A stretch of 64,000 nt of DNA from Balanoglossus misakiensis (GCA_040954595.2 CM082584.2:6882001-6946000), one strand, 5' to 3'; counted from the first letter of the stretch, positions 23,695-35,245 are shown. Notes: generated by a model not told the origin, from the letters alone. Numbers and translations are program-made.

Positions 23695-26192
23695 ATGAGG
23701 GTCCAAACTCTTTTGGTATTCGGAGTAATATGCTTTCTCAAGAAGGTATACTTGACAGTTTCTCACATTTCTTTATGATTGTCTTGCAAGCGTATCTCTT
23801 ATTCGCCTAATCAACGTCATGATACGAAATAGCGTTCGTTGTACGAATATTATATACATTTTGCTTCATTTTTTTCTTGATTTTTTGCCACCATGTTTTG
23901 TGACGATTTTCGAGTCCCCATTTTCTTTCAAACCAGTTTAATATTTTCTGTCTGCTACGTGAGATTGCCTCGCGAGACGTATTCATGAGACCGTGTATCT
24001 AACATTTCATGACTTACACTGACTTTGGAAACAGTTCGTCAATCCCCGCTCAAACCGGTGACGATTTGGAACTTCTTGTCGGAGATCGATGCCAGTACAC
24101 TATCGAGTCACAGTTTTCTTTGCCTAACTTCACATTTCATCACACAGCTTCAATAAGAGGCCCAGGTTTTTTTCCCCAATCAGACTCCACTTGGTAAAGA
24201 GTCAGCGGACTGTTTGACGAATGTTCTTTTTTTATTCATTTTTACAGGCAAGCGGCGCAGAAGGTAAGGATAGCAATGGTCATCACTGTGGCCGCTACTT
24301 AGACTCTATAGCAGTCGCTGTGCCTGTCGATATAGAATGGAACTTTCATCATACTGCGTACTAGCGTCACGTCCACAGGACGTTCTATACGTAACGCGGA
24401 CGCGCATTTCAGTATCACACAGTCTTGGAGCAAGACTATGGCCGCTACTGAGCAGAAACTTCGATTTCTTCATTCGGTTGGTGTTGAAGCGATTGGTTGA
24501 TTGATTGTCAACTTTCCGACTCAAGCCGTCAATTTCGCGCCTTCGATCCCTTACCTTGACAACATGGCACTGTTGGCATGTCTATTAAAGGGACATTTAA
24601 TTTGACTTTTGGCTACGTTTGCATTTCTTTGCCGAAATTACATGTTCTGGTTGTTAAATTACTAGTATTGACTTCTACGTATATACCCTCAGGCTGGTGT
24701 AGTCGGTAAGACCCAATGTTAGCGTTCCCATGAGATTCTTTTCATTGGAAGGTAAAATAACGAGAAAATGAAAAACGCTCTTAACAAAGTCGAGGGGGCT
24801 TTAATAATCAATCTCATCTACAGTCATTAGGGAACAGCGATTGGTATACTAGTAGTGTGTTTATGCGACTTACTATGCACAACCTGCTAAAATCTCTAAT
24901 TACGGAGAAAATGTGTGTAGGCCCTATATCACATACGAAAACATATCCGTGCTTTCTTTGCCGTGAGTTGTGTCATTTTTTTTTTAGATGAACATGCAGA
25001 AACTGTTCTTGGAGTAACAAAGGATAAGGAAGTTGTTATTTATCAGGAAGATGGAACCTGGAGCGATCCTATCGAGAACAGCTGCTGCGTCCTCAGCGTG
25101 GCAATCCTGCCGGGTGGCGTCGTTTTGGGTGTCCGCACGGACCACCAAGTCTACGAATGGAAATCCAGGGGCGGCGAGTGGTCCTGGGTGGGCCCCGTCG
25201 ACAACAGCTGCTGCGTGAAGTTCATCAGGCCGGGAAGCAGGGGCTGGCTGCTAGGCCTCACCGTGGACAACAAGCTGGTGGTCAAAAGTACCCTGAGAAG
25301 CCCCTGGGTCAAACAGTCCAGGGGCTGCTGCTACGACTCGGTGGAGACGGTCGCTGACGGCAGGCTGTACGCCGTCACAACGAGCGGGGCGGTCAAGACC
25401 AAAGTCGACATCCTCACCGGCGCCTGGGAGAGGGTGAACGTGGACGGGCCGGCCATCCGAGACGCCATCCACCTCAGTGACACCGGTGTGTCGGTGGCCT
25501 TATCGAGGGACGGCTGTGAGATGTATGAATTAGACGAGGATGCGATGGCATGGGGCCCCGAGAACATCAATGTTGGAGACACCTGCCTGCTTACTTTGGC
25601 CACTGGAGACAGTCCAGGTGAGTCTTCTGGAAGTCTCCACTTTTTTATGTCCTGACCAAACTGAAAAGATGACGACCCTTGGTGAGCCACCATGATATTA
25701 CTGCAGCTACTGAACCTTTCAAAGCTTTAACTAGGGAATCTGAGATTGCAGGGTTGCCAGATTTGGGGATGGTATAGATATGTGCGCGCACCCCCGGCTC
25801 TGTGCATGGGTGCAGGGGTGTGAGTAGACTGTCCTTTGTACATGTACATGTAGATTAGACAAACACAGGAGGGGATTCTGTCGTGTGCGGGCGCTTCGCA
25901 ACGGTTGAGGTGGTGATGTTGCCGAGCAACAGCAATAGCGATTGAGTTTTTACATTCTCCCAGACGCACATTGCCAGGGTGTTTTTTGACAGTAAGTCAG
26001 GCTTGAGACGTGACTTCGAAGAGGTAAGCATTGTGGACTAACTTAGGATAAGCAGGATGGCTTGGACTCCAATTGTTTATTATCATGAATGGGCCCAAAA
26101 TGGGCGAGTCTCGGTTTGAAATGCAAAATCGAAACTGTGGAACCGACCAGTCAGTAATACTTTTTATTGTATTTTTGTTTCCAGAGATGTAG
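23695..26192 (+). CDS. secreted tectonin-like protein 1 (five-repeat propeller)
   Basis: Exons: 23695-23745 (signal peptide MRVQTLLVFGVICFLKK), 24248-24263, 24988-25617, and a terminal exon from 26185 with stop 26190-26192. Intron phases are 0-1-1. The mature part is five repeats of about 40 residues, each starting with a G/A-V/L turn (GVTKDKEVV, GVRTDHQVYEW, GLTVDNKLVV, AVTTSGAVK, ALSRDGCEMYE) and carrying a central tryptophan (TW, EWSW, PW, AW, AW). This is the tectonin / tachylectin style of beta-propeller blade. Repeats 1-2 carry NSCCV and repeat 3 GCCY; repeat 4 has no cysteine and repeat 5 two separate ones. Tectonins bind bacterial sugars or LPS in other animals, so a secreted recognition protein is plausible; the ligand is unknown. 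Splicing exon 3 instead to the acceptor before 26383 would give stop 26385-26387; only the last residues change. Its paralogue follows at 27555. Confidence 0.82.
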
Positions 26193-26504
26193 TAGACGAA
26201 AGAACATGACAATGCGGAGGTTGGTATTTATAATATAACATCTATTGTGTAGCTGTATATATGTGTCTCTCTGTCTGACTGACTGTGAATTTTTTTTGAC
26301 ATTGTCACTCATTCTCGATGAACTTTTAATTTAACTGTAACTTATAATAATAATACACTCAATTTGTTTCATTTCATTTCAGCATAACTGGACAAATTAT
26401 CGCTTGGTGGCGGCATTATTTTAAAATTGGTAATATATTTTAGTTGGGATGACCTGTCATTTAAAATATCTATACAATGTATATGGAATTTTATCATTCA
26501 GGCG

Positions 26505-26510
26505 ATTAAA
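26505..26510 (+). other. probable polyadenylation signal (ATTAAA) of tectonin-like gene 1
   Basis: An ATTAAA variant hexamer about 120 bp after the last exon acceptor (26383), just before a trinucleotide repeat. Confidence 0.4.
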
Positions 26511-26558
26511 AAGACTTTGAGCAACAATGAATTATCGTGTGTCATGGTTGTGGTGATG

Positions 26559-26566
26559 ACGATGGT

Positions 26567-26655
<89 letters not shown>

Positions 26656-26656
26656 G
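26559..26656. repeat. (GAT)n then (GGT)n microsatellite
   Basis: About 80 bp of pure GAT/ATG units followed by GGT units, between the two tectonin-like genes. The second tectonin-like gene has a similar run in its last intron (30518-30578). Confidence 0.95.
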
Positions 26657-27554
26657 GTACACTCCCCAAATTACTGAAGCTGCCGCATAATGTACTTTTA
26701 AGTTTGATTAACATGTTACCTATCTGCAAACAACAAGCGTAAGAAACAATAGCGTTTTACATTTAAGAGCATTAACATGACATAAAAACGTCACATATTG
26801 TGTCACACAACACAGCCTCCTGTTTGGTAAACGTTATAAATATTTACATATTATTTTTAATGACTTGTTAACACACCAAATGAATTAATATAACTAAAAC
26901 ACCAACTGAGATAGTTCAAACGAACATAAAATTATTTGAGATGTACGCCCCTTTGACACTACTGAATTTCGACATGCATAGTTCCCAACTAGCGTGATTT
27001 CGGAACGACGTTATTTGACAAAATGCCACACATCACAGGTAAACACACACAAACGCACGCACACAGAGGTCCAAACGGCATTTCAAAACGTGTATCGTTA
27101 TTCGAATTTGTGATTTGACGTGTCATAACGTAAGTAATCCAAATCGACGAGCTGTTACCCTTTATATTGTTCAAGATTCGCTGTGTTTTACGTAATCACA
27201 GCATATCGAAAGATGCTTTTTTTTCTTTCCCGTACACATGGGATGGTTATAAACACGTATTTCTTTCAGTCTTTGGTATACTTTGATCATTTTAACCGTT
27301 TTTTTGTTCCAGATATGGTAATAATCATGCGAAGGTGTCGCAAGAACTGATTTCAACGTGTAATTAATATTCACATTAATCTGGTGCCGGCCGCAATGCA
27401 TGTAATTAATGTGGATTATGCATGAATATTCATATTGATGTGCGCAATTAACCAATGAAAGACGTTGATGGCCAAGGAGAGACGTCAAAAGGGCCATTGC
27501 GGTTTTGGCAGCGCTACTTTAGACGAGACTATCGGTTGCTTCGACCAGGCCACC
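26657..27554. other. spacer between the tandem tectonin-like genes
   Basis: No coding exon seen. The last 200 bp contain inverted ATTAATnnnnATTAAT-type motifs (around 27358-27450, with ATTCACATTAAT and TTAATGTGGATTATG) and probably form the promoter of the second gene. Confidence 0.4.
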
Positions 27555-28689
27555 ATGAAGCCCCTCGCAGTATTCATCGTCGTGGCTGTCATTTTGTTAC
27601 ACGAGGTAAGTTGAGATTTGCGCTCTGTCCGGTCGTTCGCGCGTTTCTCTTTTGGTGCTTACCTCTCACGTGATCGTAACGAATTGCCTAAGATTGGGGC
27701 GAAGAGATTTTTTGAGCGACGCCATGTCTGTCCTGCGTTAAGAAGAGCAAGTAAATCCGAAAGTTATGGCGTTTTATTATGTTTCCCCTCATTTGACAAT
27801 ACCCGAATGTAAACTTCGCCTCTTCGAGACTGCATGAGGAGAATACAAATGACATCTATAAAACATGACATCAACAGCCATAATCATTTCCGCGTAATTT
27901 CAAAGTCACTTTTCACAGATTCCTAAACGAAAAATCTGACCATATTTTTTGTCGATGAACGTTCACAGAGGGATAGGGTTGATCCTGCTGATTTTGTGAT
28001 GTTTTGTGTTAGTGTGCCCATTTTGTGGAGTGAAGATGGAGCCACATTTGGGCGTCCCAAAATATAATGTGCGCAATTACATTTAGAGGGAAGATTCGCC
28101 AGTGTTTATGGCAATAACGAAATATTCTTGTCTCGGTGAACCGCCAAACAGAGCCAGGCAAAAACCTCCACATTTTTGTACAGTGACAGAGTTACGCATA
28201 TTTCTTGCCTAGGTTCGTAATAACATAGTTCACCATCATTTTCTCGACTTTTACATAAGTTATATTTTGAGACGAAAAAATACAACATGGCAAAAATAAT
28301 GGTCGTTTCCGAAATCGAGTCGTCGTGTACTTGGGAGAGGGTCGTACTGCACAAAGTTACGCGAGCTTTTTCATGAAATTCGTTTAATCATACCACTCCC
28401 CGGCCGCACACAGAATTACGCAATGATCGGCTTGATTTAATACATACGTCACATCAGCCACACTGTCGTTTATTGTTTTCTATTATTTAATCTTCCGATT
28501 ATACCCGACAAGCTGTTCAAGTGGAAACCGGCAGAGCTGTGACGCGTCCGTATTAGCCGTGGCCACAGATGTAAACGATTGACATTTGTTGGTGAATCAT
28601 CAATTAATTAAGGATTGTGAAAATCTGGTCACTTAATGCCTGCATGAGGTCGATTACCAGTTTATCCGATCTTGAAACAATGTATTGTA

Positions 28690-28788
<99 letters not shown>

Positions 28789-30517
28789 ATGTCTGTCTGT
28801 ATGTATGTATGTATGTATGTATGTATGTTATGTCGGTATGTATGTATGTATGTATGTATGTATGTATGTATGTATGTATGTATGTATGTATGTATGTATG
28901 TATGTATGTATGTATGTATGTATGTATGTATGTTATGTCGGTATGTATGTATGTATGTATGTATGTATGTATGTATGTATGTATGTGTATGTATGTATGT
29001 ATGTATGTATGTATGTATGTATGTATGTATGTATGTATGTATGTATGTATGTATGTATGTATGTATGTATGTATGTATGTATGTATGTATGTATGTATGT
29101 ATGTATGTATGTATGTATGTATGTATGTATGTATGTATGTATGTACGTACGTACGTACGTACGTACGTATGTATGTATGTATGTGATGTGTGTATGGTGT
29201 ATGGTGTACGTACGTGCGTATACTACTACATGCACAGTCTCTTCTTTCGAGCTCCTCTCGTTCACCCCTTTACAAAAAAAAATTGAAAGCTCCCTTAGAA
29301 ACGACAAATGTTGCGGTGTATAATGTGCCATTGTGTAATTCTTTTCTTTTCTGTTGACATTAATTCCGGGTGTTACTTTCATCCGCAGACCGAGTCGGCG
29401 AAATTAGCCAGACGAATTCAACAAAAGAGGGATGATCATGATGATGAGGACGAGGACCATGGAGGTATGCAATTAGACTTGCTCCAAGTCTGTGGGTTTC
29501 ATTATGTGTAGGGAACGCGTAGGCCCATAGCTTGGTCGACGCTACCCGAAACCACAAGCTCAGTCCCAAATTTGAAACTCACCTCTCTACCAAAAACACG
29601 CTCAAGGCAAGCATGCACACAAAAAGTATTGAAATTGTTTTTTTAAGACAAAAAAAACCCACCGAAAACACAAAAGTATTGAGATTTAAAAACCACCAAG
29701 CGACTAGTGGGCTAGTCTAGTGTGCAACTTAAGGCAAAGTTGACCAAACTTTCACTGGGCAGAGTCGCACGGTGCATTCCAGCGTCAGTGATGGTATGTG
29801 TTTCATTAAAAACAGCTCCGGAAAGCGACCACGACGACGACCAGATGTACGTGGTGGGTGTGACGAAGGACCACAAGGTAGTGTACAGGGACGAGGACGG
29901 CGACTGGAAAGAGACGCCGAACAGTTGCTGCGTCCTCGCCGTGGCCACGCTGAATTCCGGCATCGTCGTCGGGGTGGGCACCGACCACCAGCTGTACGAG
30001 TGGAAATCCAGGAATGGCGTGTGGGGCTGGGTGGGCCCCCAGCCCAACAGCTGCTGCGTCAAGGCCATCTCGGTGACAAACTCCGGGGCGTTGATCGGCG
30101 TCACTCCGCAGGACCGCGTCGTCATGAAGATGACGTACGCGAGTTCCTGGAACCAGATACCGTCTTCCTCTTGCTGCGTGACCAGCGTTGAAAACGACGT
30201 AGCGGGGCGGTTGTACGGCGTGGCCAAGAACGGGAAAGTGAAAATTCTGAACAGCATGTTCTACGGCTCGTGGGAGCTCTATCCTATCAGCGGACCCAAA
30301 GTCAGCGACATCATGGCGTACCCGAACGGAGAGTCGTACGGACTGTCCAGGGACGGATGCGAAATATACCACTTTGAGTATGAAGAGATGAAATGGGGAG
30401 ATGATATGAACGACGGCACGTGTCTTCTGTCGATATCCGTCCTGGTGAATCCAGGTAAGTCTATTGGTTGTGGATGTACTCAATGAAGACATGCTTTCGG
30501 TGATGATGTGTTCTCGG

Positions 30518-30579
<62 letters not shown>

Positions 30580-30644
30580 GTGAGTGTATTATGAATGCTA
30601 TATTATATCTTTCAGAATATCAAAATGCCAACCACGACCACTGA
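27555..30644 (+). CDS. secreted tectonin-like protein 2 (five-repeat propeller with acidic linker)
   Basis: Exons: 27555-27605 (signal peptide MKPLAVFIVVAVILLHE), 29389-29464, 29816-30454, 30616-30644 (stop 30642-30644), giving 264 residues. Intron phases 0-1-1 equal those of the upstream paralogue, and both first exons encode exactly 17 codons. Exon 2 encodes a basic patch (KLARRIQQKR) that could be a processing site, then an Asp/His/Glu-rich linker (DDHDDEDEDHG) continuing into exon 3 (ESDHDDDQ). Five repeats follow, starting GVTKDHKVV, GVGTDHQLYEW, GVTPQDRVV, GVAKNGKVK and GLSRDGCEIYH, with CC doublets in repeats 1-3. The function is inferred as extracellular glycan or microbe binding, as for other tectonins. 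The first intron (1.8 kb) contains a 500-bp tetranucleotide repeat. An additional 3' exon (from 31000) follows the stop exon. Confidence 0.85.
28688..29190. repeat. compound (GTCT)n-(GTAT)n-(GTAC)n microsatellite
   Basis: About 110 bp of GTCT units, then about 350 bp of GTAT units, then GTAC units. The GTAT block is interrupted twice by the same variant GTTATGTCGG (at about 28827 and 28932). It is intronic. All frames are open in both directions, which creates false Cys-Tyr-Val and Ile-His-Thr reading frames. Confidence 0.97.
30518..30578. repeat. (GAT)n microsatellite
   Basis: About 20 GAT units in the last coding intron of tectonin-like gene 2. Confidence 0.95.
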
Positions 30645-30999
30645 AGCTAGACGTTTAAACACAAGTTGGAGGTATGTGGTATTTTGTGTGTTTTTTGTTC
30701 ATGTCGTACAAGCCTCTAGTATAATTTTAGACAGTGGATCCGGATAATTTCCAAACTCAACGAGATCCTGCGAGATCTCGCGCGACTAGGCAGGTTATAG
30801 GGGAGGACACTGATATGTGTTACAGAACCAGCAGCATCTAGACCATTGTGATAAACAGCACAAAAATTACAATTTTTTTATGCTTAGTACAAAGAATGAC
30901 GTGTATTATTAGTATTTGCGTGTATGCATGCACACACACACATACATACATGTTTGAACACCACTAACAAGCGGTTCCATTTCCCCCCTTATCTTACAG

Positions 31000-31139
31000 C
31001 AAATCTGTGACAAATTATCGATCGGTGACGGGATCAGAGAATTTTACAATTCGTCGACTGGCTGCATTCACGTTGGCAAAGTCCTGCGTGTGAATTTCGC
31101 GGTCAGCTTTTCTGTCATAATTTTAAATTAAGAAATAAA
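31000..31139 (+). other. 3' untranslated exon and poly(A) signal of tectonin-like gene 2
   Basis: A good acceptor (TTATCTTACAG) precedes 31000, and the upstream exon ends at a donor at 30671. The sequence CAAATTATCGATCGGTGACG here matches CAAATTATCGCTTGGTGGCG at 26392, just after the acceptor at 26383 in the paralogue, so this exon is shared by descent. AATAAA lies at 31134-31139. Confidence 0.6.
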
Positions 31140-32472
31140 CGTTATTTTGGTATAGGGGTTAATACTGTCGTCTCGTGTGCCTCTTCACTTTCAACTCTCG
31201 TGGAGTCTCGCTCCAAGGGATGGACACGATAGAAACACGCGGGACAGTCTCCACTACAGGGGTTCAACAAATCAGTTTTCAATGGTCTCTCTCCATCACC
31301 CGTCCCTTGAACTTCGATCATTGACGCAGAGAATGATAACAGCTTTGAAGTACATATACCATATCTCTCCGCCTGATTGCAATCGTTTGAAAATGTCTTG
31401 CAGGCCAGTTTATTGGCATAAAATCACCACCACCAGGACCACAAACGACAACAACCAAACGTGTGACACTCACACGTACACAAGTATAGTTTGCACTCAG
31501 AACTGATCTTTGGGTTATTTACGCAGTTCTCTTATCTGGCACCTGTTGAATCGACCGGTCATTACAACGCACACCCCGTACATACCGCAAATACTTCTGT
31601 ACCATAATTCTGGTCGAGGTCAAAAATCACTGCACCAGGCAAGGACATGTGTAAGGCTGTGAAATATGCAAGGGTACAGCTTCAATCGTCTGCAGTGTTC
31701 AGACGAATATACTAGTAAATACCCCCTCTCACACACAAAATAGCTGTGTATGAACGATTATGGATTTTTCCATATTCAAAGCTATGACGAATTCACGGTA
31801 CATACCAGAACTGCCACCAAAGTATTCAGAGTACGTACGCAAGGGGGAATCCCCGTGGCCGTTGATTGAGTTGCATGGCTCACCAGCAGACCACTTGAAA
31901 GATCAGCGACCGACATGTTGCGACATGCATGTGTTTTATGCCGGATTCCGGCGGAAGAGAAAATATCGCTTTATGTTATTATCAATATTAAGTGTGGTCG
32001 ATTTGAATTTCAAAGAATTTTACCCGTCCTTATTAAACGGAAAACGAATTATCGGAAACGTCAGCCACCCCTAAAAAAATAACCACTCCAAAGTGTCTGA
32101 ATATTAGAGCGAGATAACAGCGGTGCGCAGACACAAATTATCGCCTCACTGAGTCACTGCCAATCGGGTTGCGCAGAAACGAATTATCGCCGCACGATGT
32201 ACTCACGTAGTCACTGATATGATGACGGTGTGTCACACACGGTGTCCTTTTATCTCGTCCTGATAAGGCAGGGACCCGTCTCCCGAGAATTAACTACGTT
32301 GCCTCATACGCGGAACACGCCCGCCCACGCCCGGAAGCGATTTTCTCCCCCATTTCCACCCAAGTAACTCCACAGAAACACAGTTACGTCCTCGGGACGT
32401 CTGTAAGTGGACGTTTTACATGTAAATACCGACTTTGACTTGTGAAAAAAACCACCACACAACAAACACAAG
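31140..32472. other. intergenic region upstream of the class II cytokine-receptor-like gene
   Basis: No supported exon. An open frame of 104 codons at 31760-32074 has a plausible composition but no splice context or family features that I recognise. The last 350 bp hold a 26-bp direct repeat (32124-32149 and 32170-32195) and are probably the promoter. Confidence 0.45.
32124..32195 (+). promoter_or_regulatory. 26-bp direct repeat in the presumed promoter of the cytokine-receptor-like gene
   Basis: Two copies, TGCGCAGACACAAATTATCG and TGCGCAGAAACGAATTATCG, continue as CCTCAC and CCGCAC. They start 46 bp apart with three differences in 26 bp, about 280 bp before the start codon. They may be a duplicated factor-binding site; the factor is unknown. 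Confidence 0.35.
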
Positions 32473-35245
32473 ATGGTAAGCGTCTGTTTTTCAGCATGGT
32501 GTTGTTTGTTGGTGTCGGCGTGTCTCAGTGTGTCGACAGCGTCTGAAGGTGAGTCATATATACGACATTGCATAGCTTTGCTGGTATTGATCACAGACAA
32601 ATCTTCGCCTGATCAAGTAATAAACCGCTGGGCCATAACTACATGTACTACTGGCTTAAAATTGTCATGTTTAACATTGAAGAGGGGAAGTTATGTCCTG
32701 AAAATCAGAGTATCTTTTTTTCTTGCTTGGGGAAGATACTACATCTCGTCACATGACGTTTGTACAGCAGTATAATGGCAAACAATTGGACGAACGCCAG
32801 CGATAAGCTCCGATATTGTAAACGTTTGGTGCTGAGCAGTAAGCCCTAAAGTGGCAAATCGTCTTCTTATTTGGTATATGAAACATGCCCTTTCTTGTAA
32901 AAACAAGGGGGTGAAAATTGATCTCTGACAATACTGTTAAACGAGACGCAACCTAAAAAGCATGCATGGACGGAAATATTTGGTAAACATCAATGTTTTC
33001 CAAACTACAACTGAAGGCCTTATTCAAATTGGTAATCACACAGTTTCACAACCCTTTTTTGAGTTTCTGGTATATAGTTCCGCTTTCACGGAAAGGGCAT
33101 GGTTTTCTATAGCCTATAATCACTCCGCTGTCGGACTAAACATTATGTCACCGTGCTTGATTTCTCGATAGAGCAGGAAAACTATAACATGAGCAGTGGG
33201 AGAAAAGTGCCGACCCAGCATTTTCTACAATATGTAAGACCCCTTAACCGATAAAAGTAGCAGGGGAACACCCTGTTTTTTTTTAGCTAAGTTTGTATTA
33301 AAAATTAACATCGACTGTTGTTCTTAACACTTTTCCCTCTCTTCTATATTTTTATCATCACAGTCGCACCTGGACCACCAACTAAACTGGATTACAGTTG
33401 TCCCAACATGAACTGCACGGTTCGATGGCAGCCTCCTGTGGACACGGAGGAGAAAGATATTCGCTATTCTGTGAAATACCAGATGTGAGTCACGTGATAG
33501 TTTTCCTCCGGAGGGTTCTCGATAGTTTCTTTACTCGCCACCCAATTATAGATTTTTAGAATGACGGCTGTTACTTTTGATGTAATATTTTTCTTAAACC
33601 TGTATTTTGCACTTGGCATACAGAATTTATCAAGCGTGTTTAGTTTTCTCCATTTCCTATAGAACGTGTACGATTTTTTTTTCAGTAAGACCAAACTTAA
33701 AGATCCAATCCGTCTTCCAATTGTACAGTAAATGCTGTGTTAATTTTTGTTCGAAAAGTCTTAGACACTTTTTGCGTGAATAGGTACAACTTGATTGTTT
33801 CGTTACAAACGAAGTGACCTACTTTCGATCGCAGATACAAATAGACGTACAAACGTTTCTCGTGTAGTTTCACTTTCGCTGGTTGTTAACGACAAAGGAT
33901 CAAAAGACGACACCCACGAGCTTGCAGGCTTCATAATTGATGATCGATCACAAGTGAATCGTGAACGGAGATATGTCTTCTTTATTTTCCACAGCTGTCA
34001 TGAGCTCGGCGCGGGCCAAGGGCTCATCGACAAACCCGAATGTGCCGAGGTGACGGAGACAGAGTGCACCCTGGGAGCAGACCTGGTCGATCCCAACAAG
34101 TATTGGTGCGTCTTCGTCGAAGCCGTCGGCGACAAAAGTGCCACCACAAGCATGTCCGAGGCGCCGGCCGTCATACATCCTTCCAATGATGGTAAAGACG
34201 TTCTCATTTGACACCACATGCTGCTAAATTCGATTCCTCTATAAATTGTACTCGTCTCCAAAACCCAGAAGGGTTGAGAGTGGACTCACTTGAGGACCAC
34301 ACTCAGATTTAGCTAATACCTCAGATATTTCATTTGTAACCGGTAAACTGTCGCCCATATTGCTTGACATCCTCTTTTTAGTACTAGTAGTAAGGTTTCA
34401 GTGACTTTTCGTCACGTTTTTAATTCCGTACGCCCCAAAGCAACGATTATTGTCCTTTTGACGAACGGCGATTTTGACACGCGTCATTTGCAATACATAA
34501 TCGAAAGAAGGCGTTCTCCCATTTCAATTTTGGCAAGCTTAAACTTATTATCGGCGAAACATTTCGTTAACTGAGAAAAAGAAAAAACCTTACCCAATAA
34601 TGCAATCTTTCAGCAACCGTGGATAGGCCAGAGATCCTACAGGTGACGGCTACAACCCATTCGATCTTCGTGTCGTGGAAGGCTCCCGAGACGCCGTACT
34701 GTGCTCCCGATGGCGCTGCATTGCGCCTCGACGACTTCCAGGTGGTGAAGTACAGTCTGACCAATTGGGTCGCGTCAGACTACAGACATAAAGTGAGAAA
34801 CTCTCATTTTAGAATGGTAATTGGGTTAACTTAAACTCAATTACCACATCTTTCTTGATAATTTTCTAAGTCCTAAAAGCCAACACTCGATAAAAAATTC
34901 ATACTATGCCATTCTTATACACTAATGAAGCCAGCCCAATATTACTAGTACGTCCCCCCGGACAGGGCCATAGAAGTATTCAAACAGTTTCAACCGAATA
35001 AAAATGAACTGGACAGCCCGTTTTTATCCTGAATAACCATCACTGTCATTACGTCAATGAGACATGATTTCTTACCTTTTGTACATGTTTTACTTGCCCA
35101 GCACCATCATGACGTCACACTGAAAAGGCATGTCAATCTCCACCACGGCATTCTTCCTGGAACAATCTATGAAATTGAACTCCAGGGACGGATCAACTCG
35201 GCAGATGGATCCTCAACACACATTATTGTGAAAACCGAAGAATAG
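32473..35245 (+). CDS. secreted class II cytokine receptor-like protein (two fibronectin-III domains, no membrane anchor)
   Basis: Exons: 32473-32548, 33364-33484, 33995-34191, 34614-34792, 35102-35245, giving 238 residues. Exon 1 encodes a signal peptide (MVSVCFSAWCCLLVSACLSV). Exons 2+3 encode domain D1 (about 27-127): PPTKLDYSC, TVRWQPP, RYSVKYQ, CAEVTETEC, YWCVFVEAVGD. Exons 4+5 encode D2 (about 133-238): RPEILQVTA, IFVSWKAPETPY, VVKYSLTNW, ILPGTIYEIELQGRI. Exon per half-domain and intron phases 1-2-1-0 are the gene structure of vertebrate class II cytokine receptors (tissue factor, IL-10/interferon receptor chains). C-x7-C in D1 equals the tissue factor spacing. No transmembrane or cytoplasmic part follows: the frame ends TEE-stop, as in soluble IL-22BP (IL22RA2, about the same length). 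D2 has only one cysteine, so the usual D2 disulphide is missing. One N-glycosylation site (NCT). The role is inferred as a soluble cytokine decoy or a protease-cofactor relative; a generic FN3 protein is the alternative. Confidence 0.75.

Noticed and set aside
26532-26729. Ser/Pro/His homopolymer frame
   Set aside because: Translation of the GAT/GGT microsatellite between the tectonin-like genes.
28617-29382. Several overlapping long open frames rich in Cys-Tyr-Val-Met or Ile-His-Thr
   Set aside because: They are translations of the tetranucleotide microsatellite 28688-29190, open in all frames by composition, and lie in a tectonin-like intron.
29806-30492. A 228-codon minus-strand frame
   Set aside because: Antisense shadow of the GC-rich exon 3 of the second tectonin-like gene.
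31760-32074. A 104-codon open frame with plausible protein composition
   Set aside because: No recognisable domain, no splice context, and it lies in the presumed upstream region of the receptor-like gene; not distinguishable from chance.
32473-35245. Class I cytokine receptor
   Set aside because: No WSxWS motif and no four-cysteine class I pattern in D1; the phase pattern and C-x7-C fit class II better.
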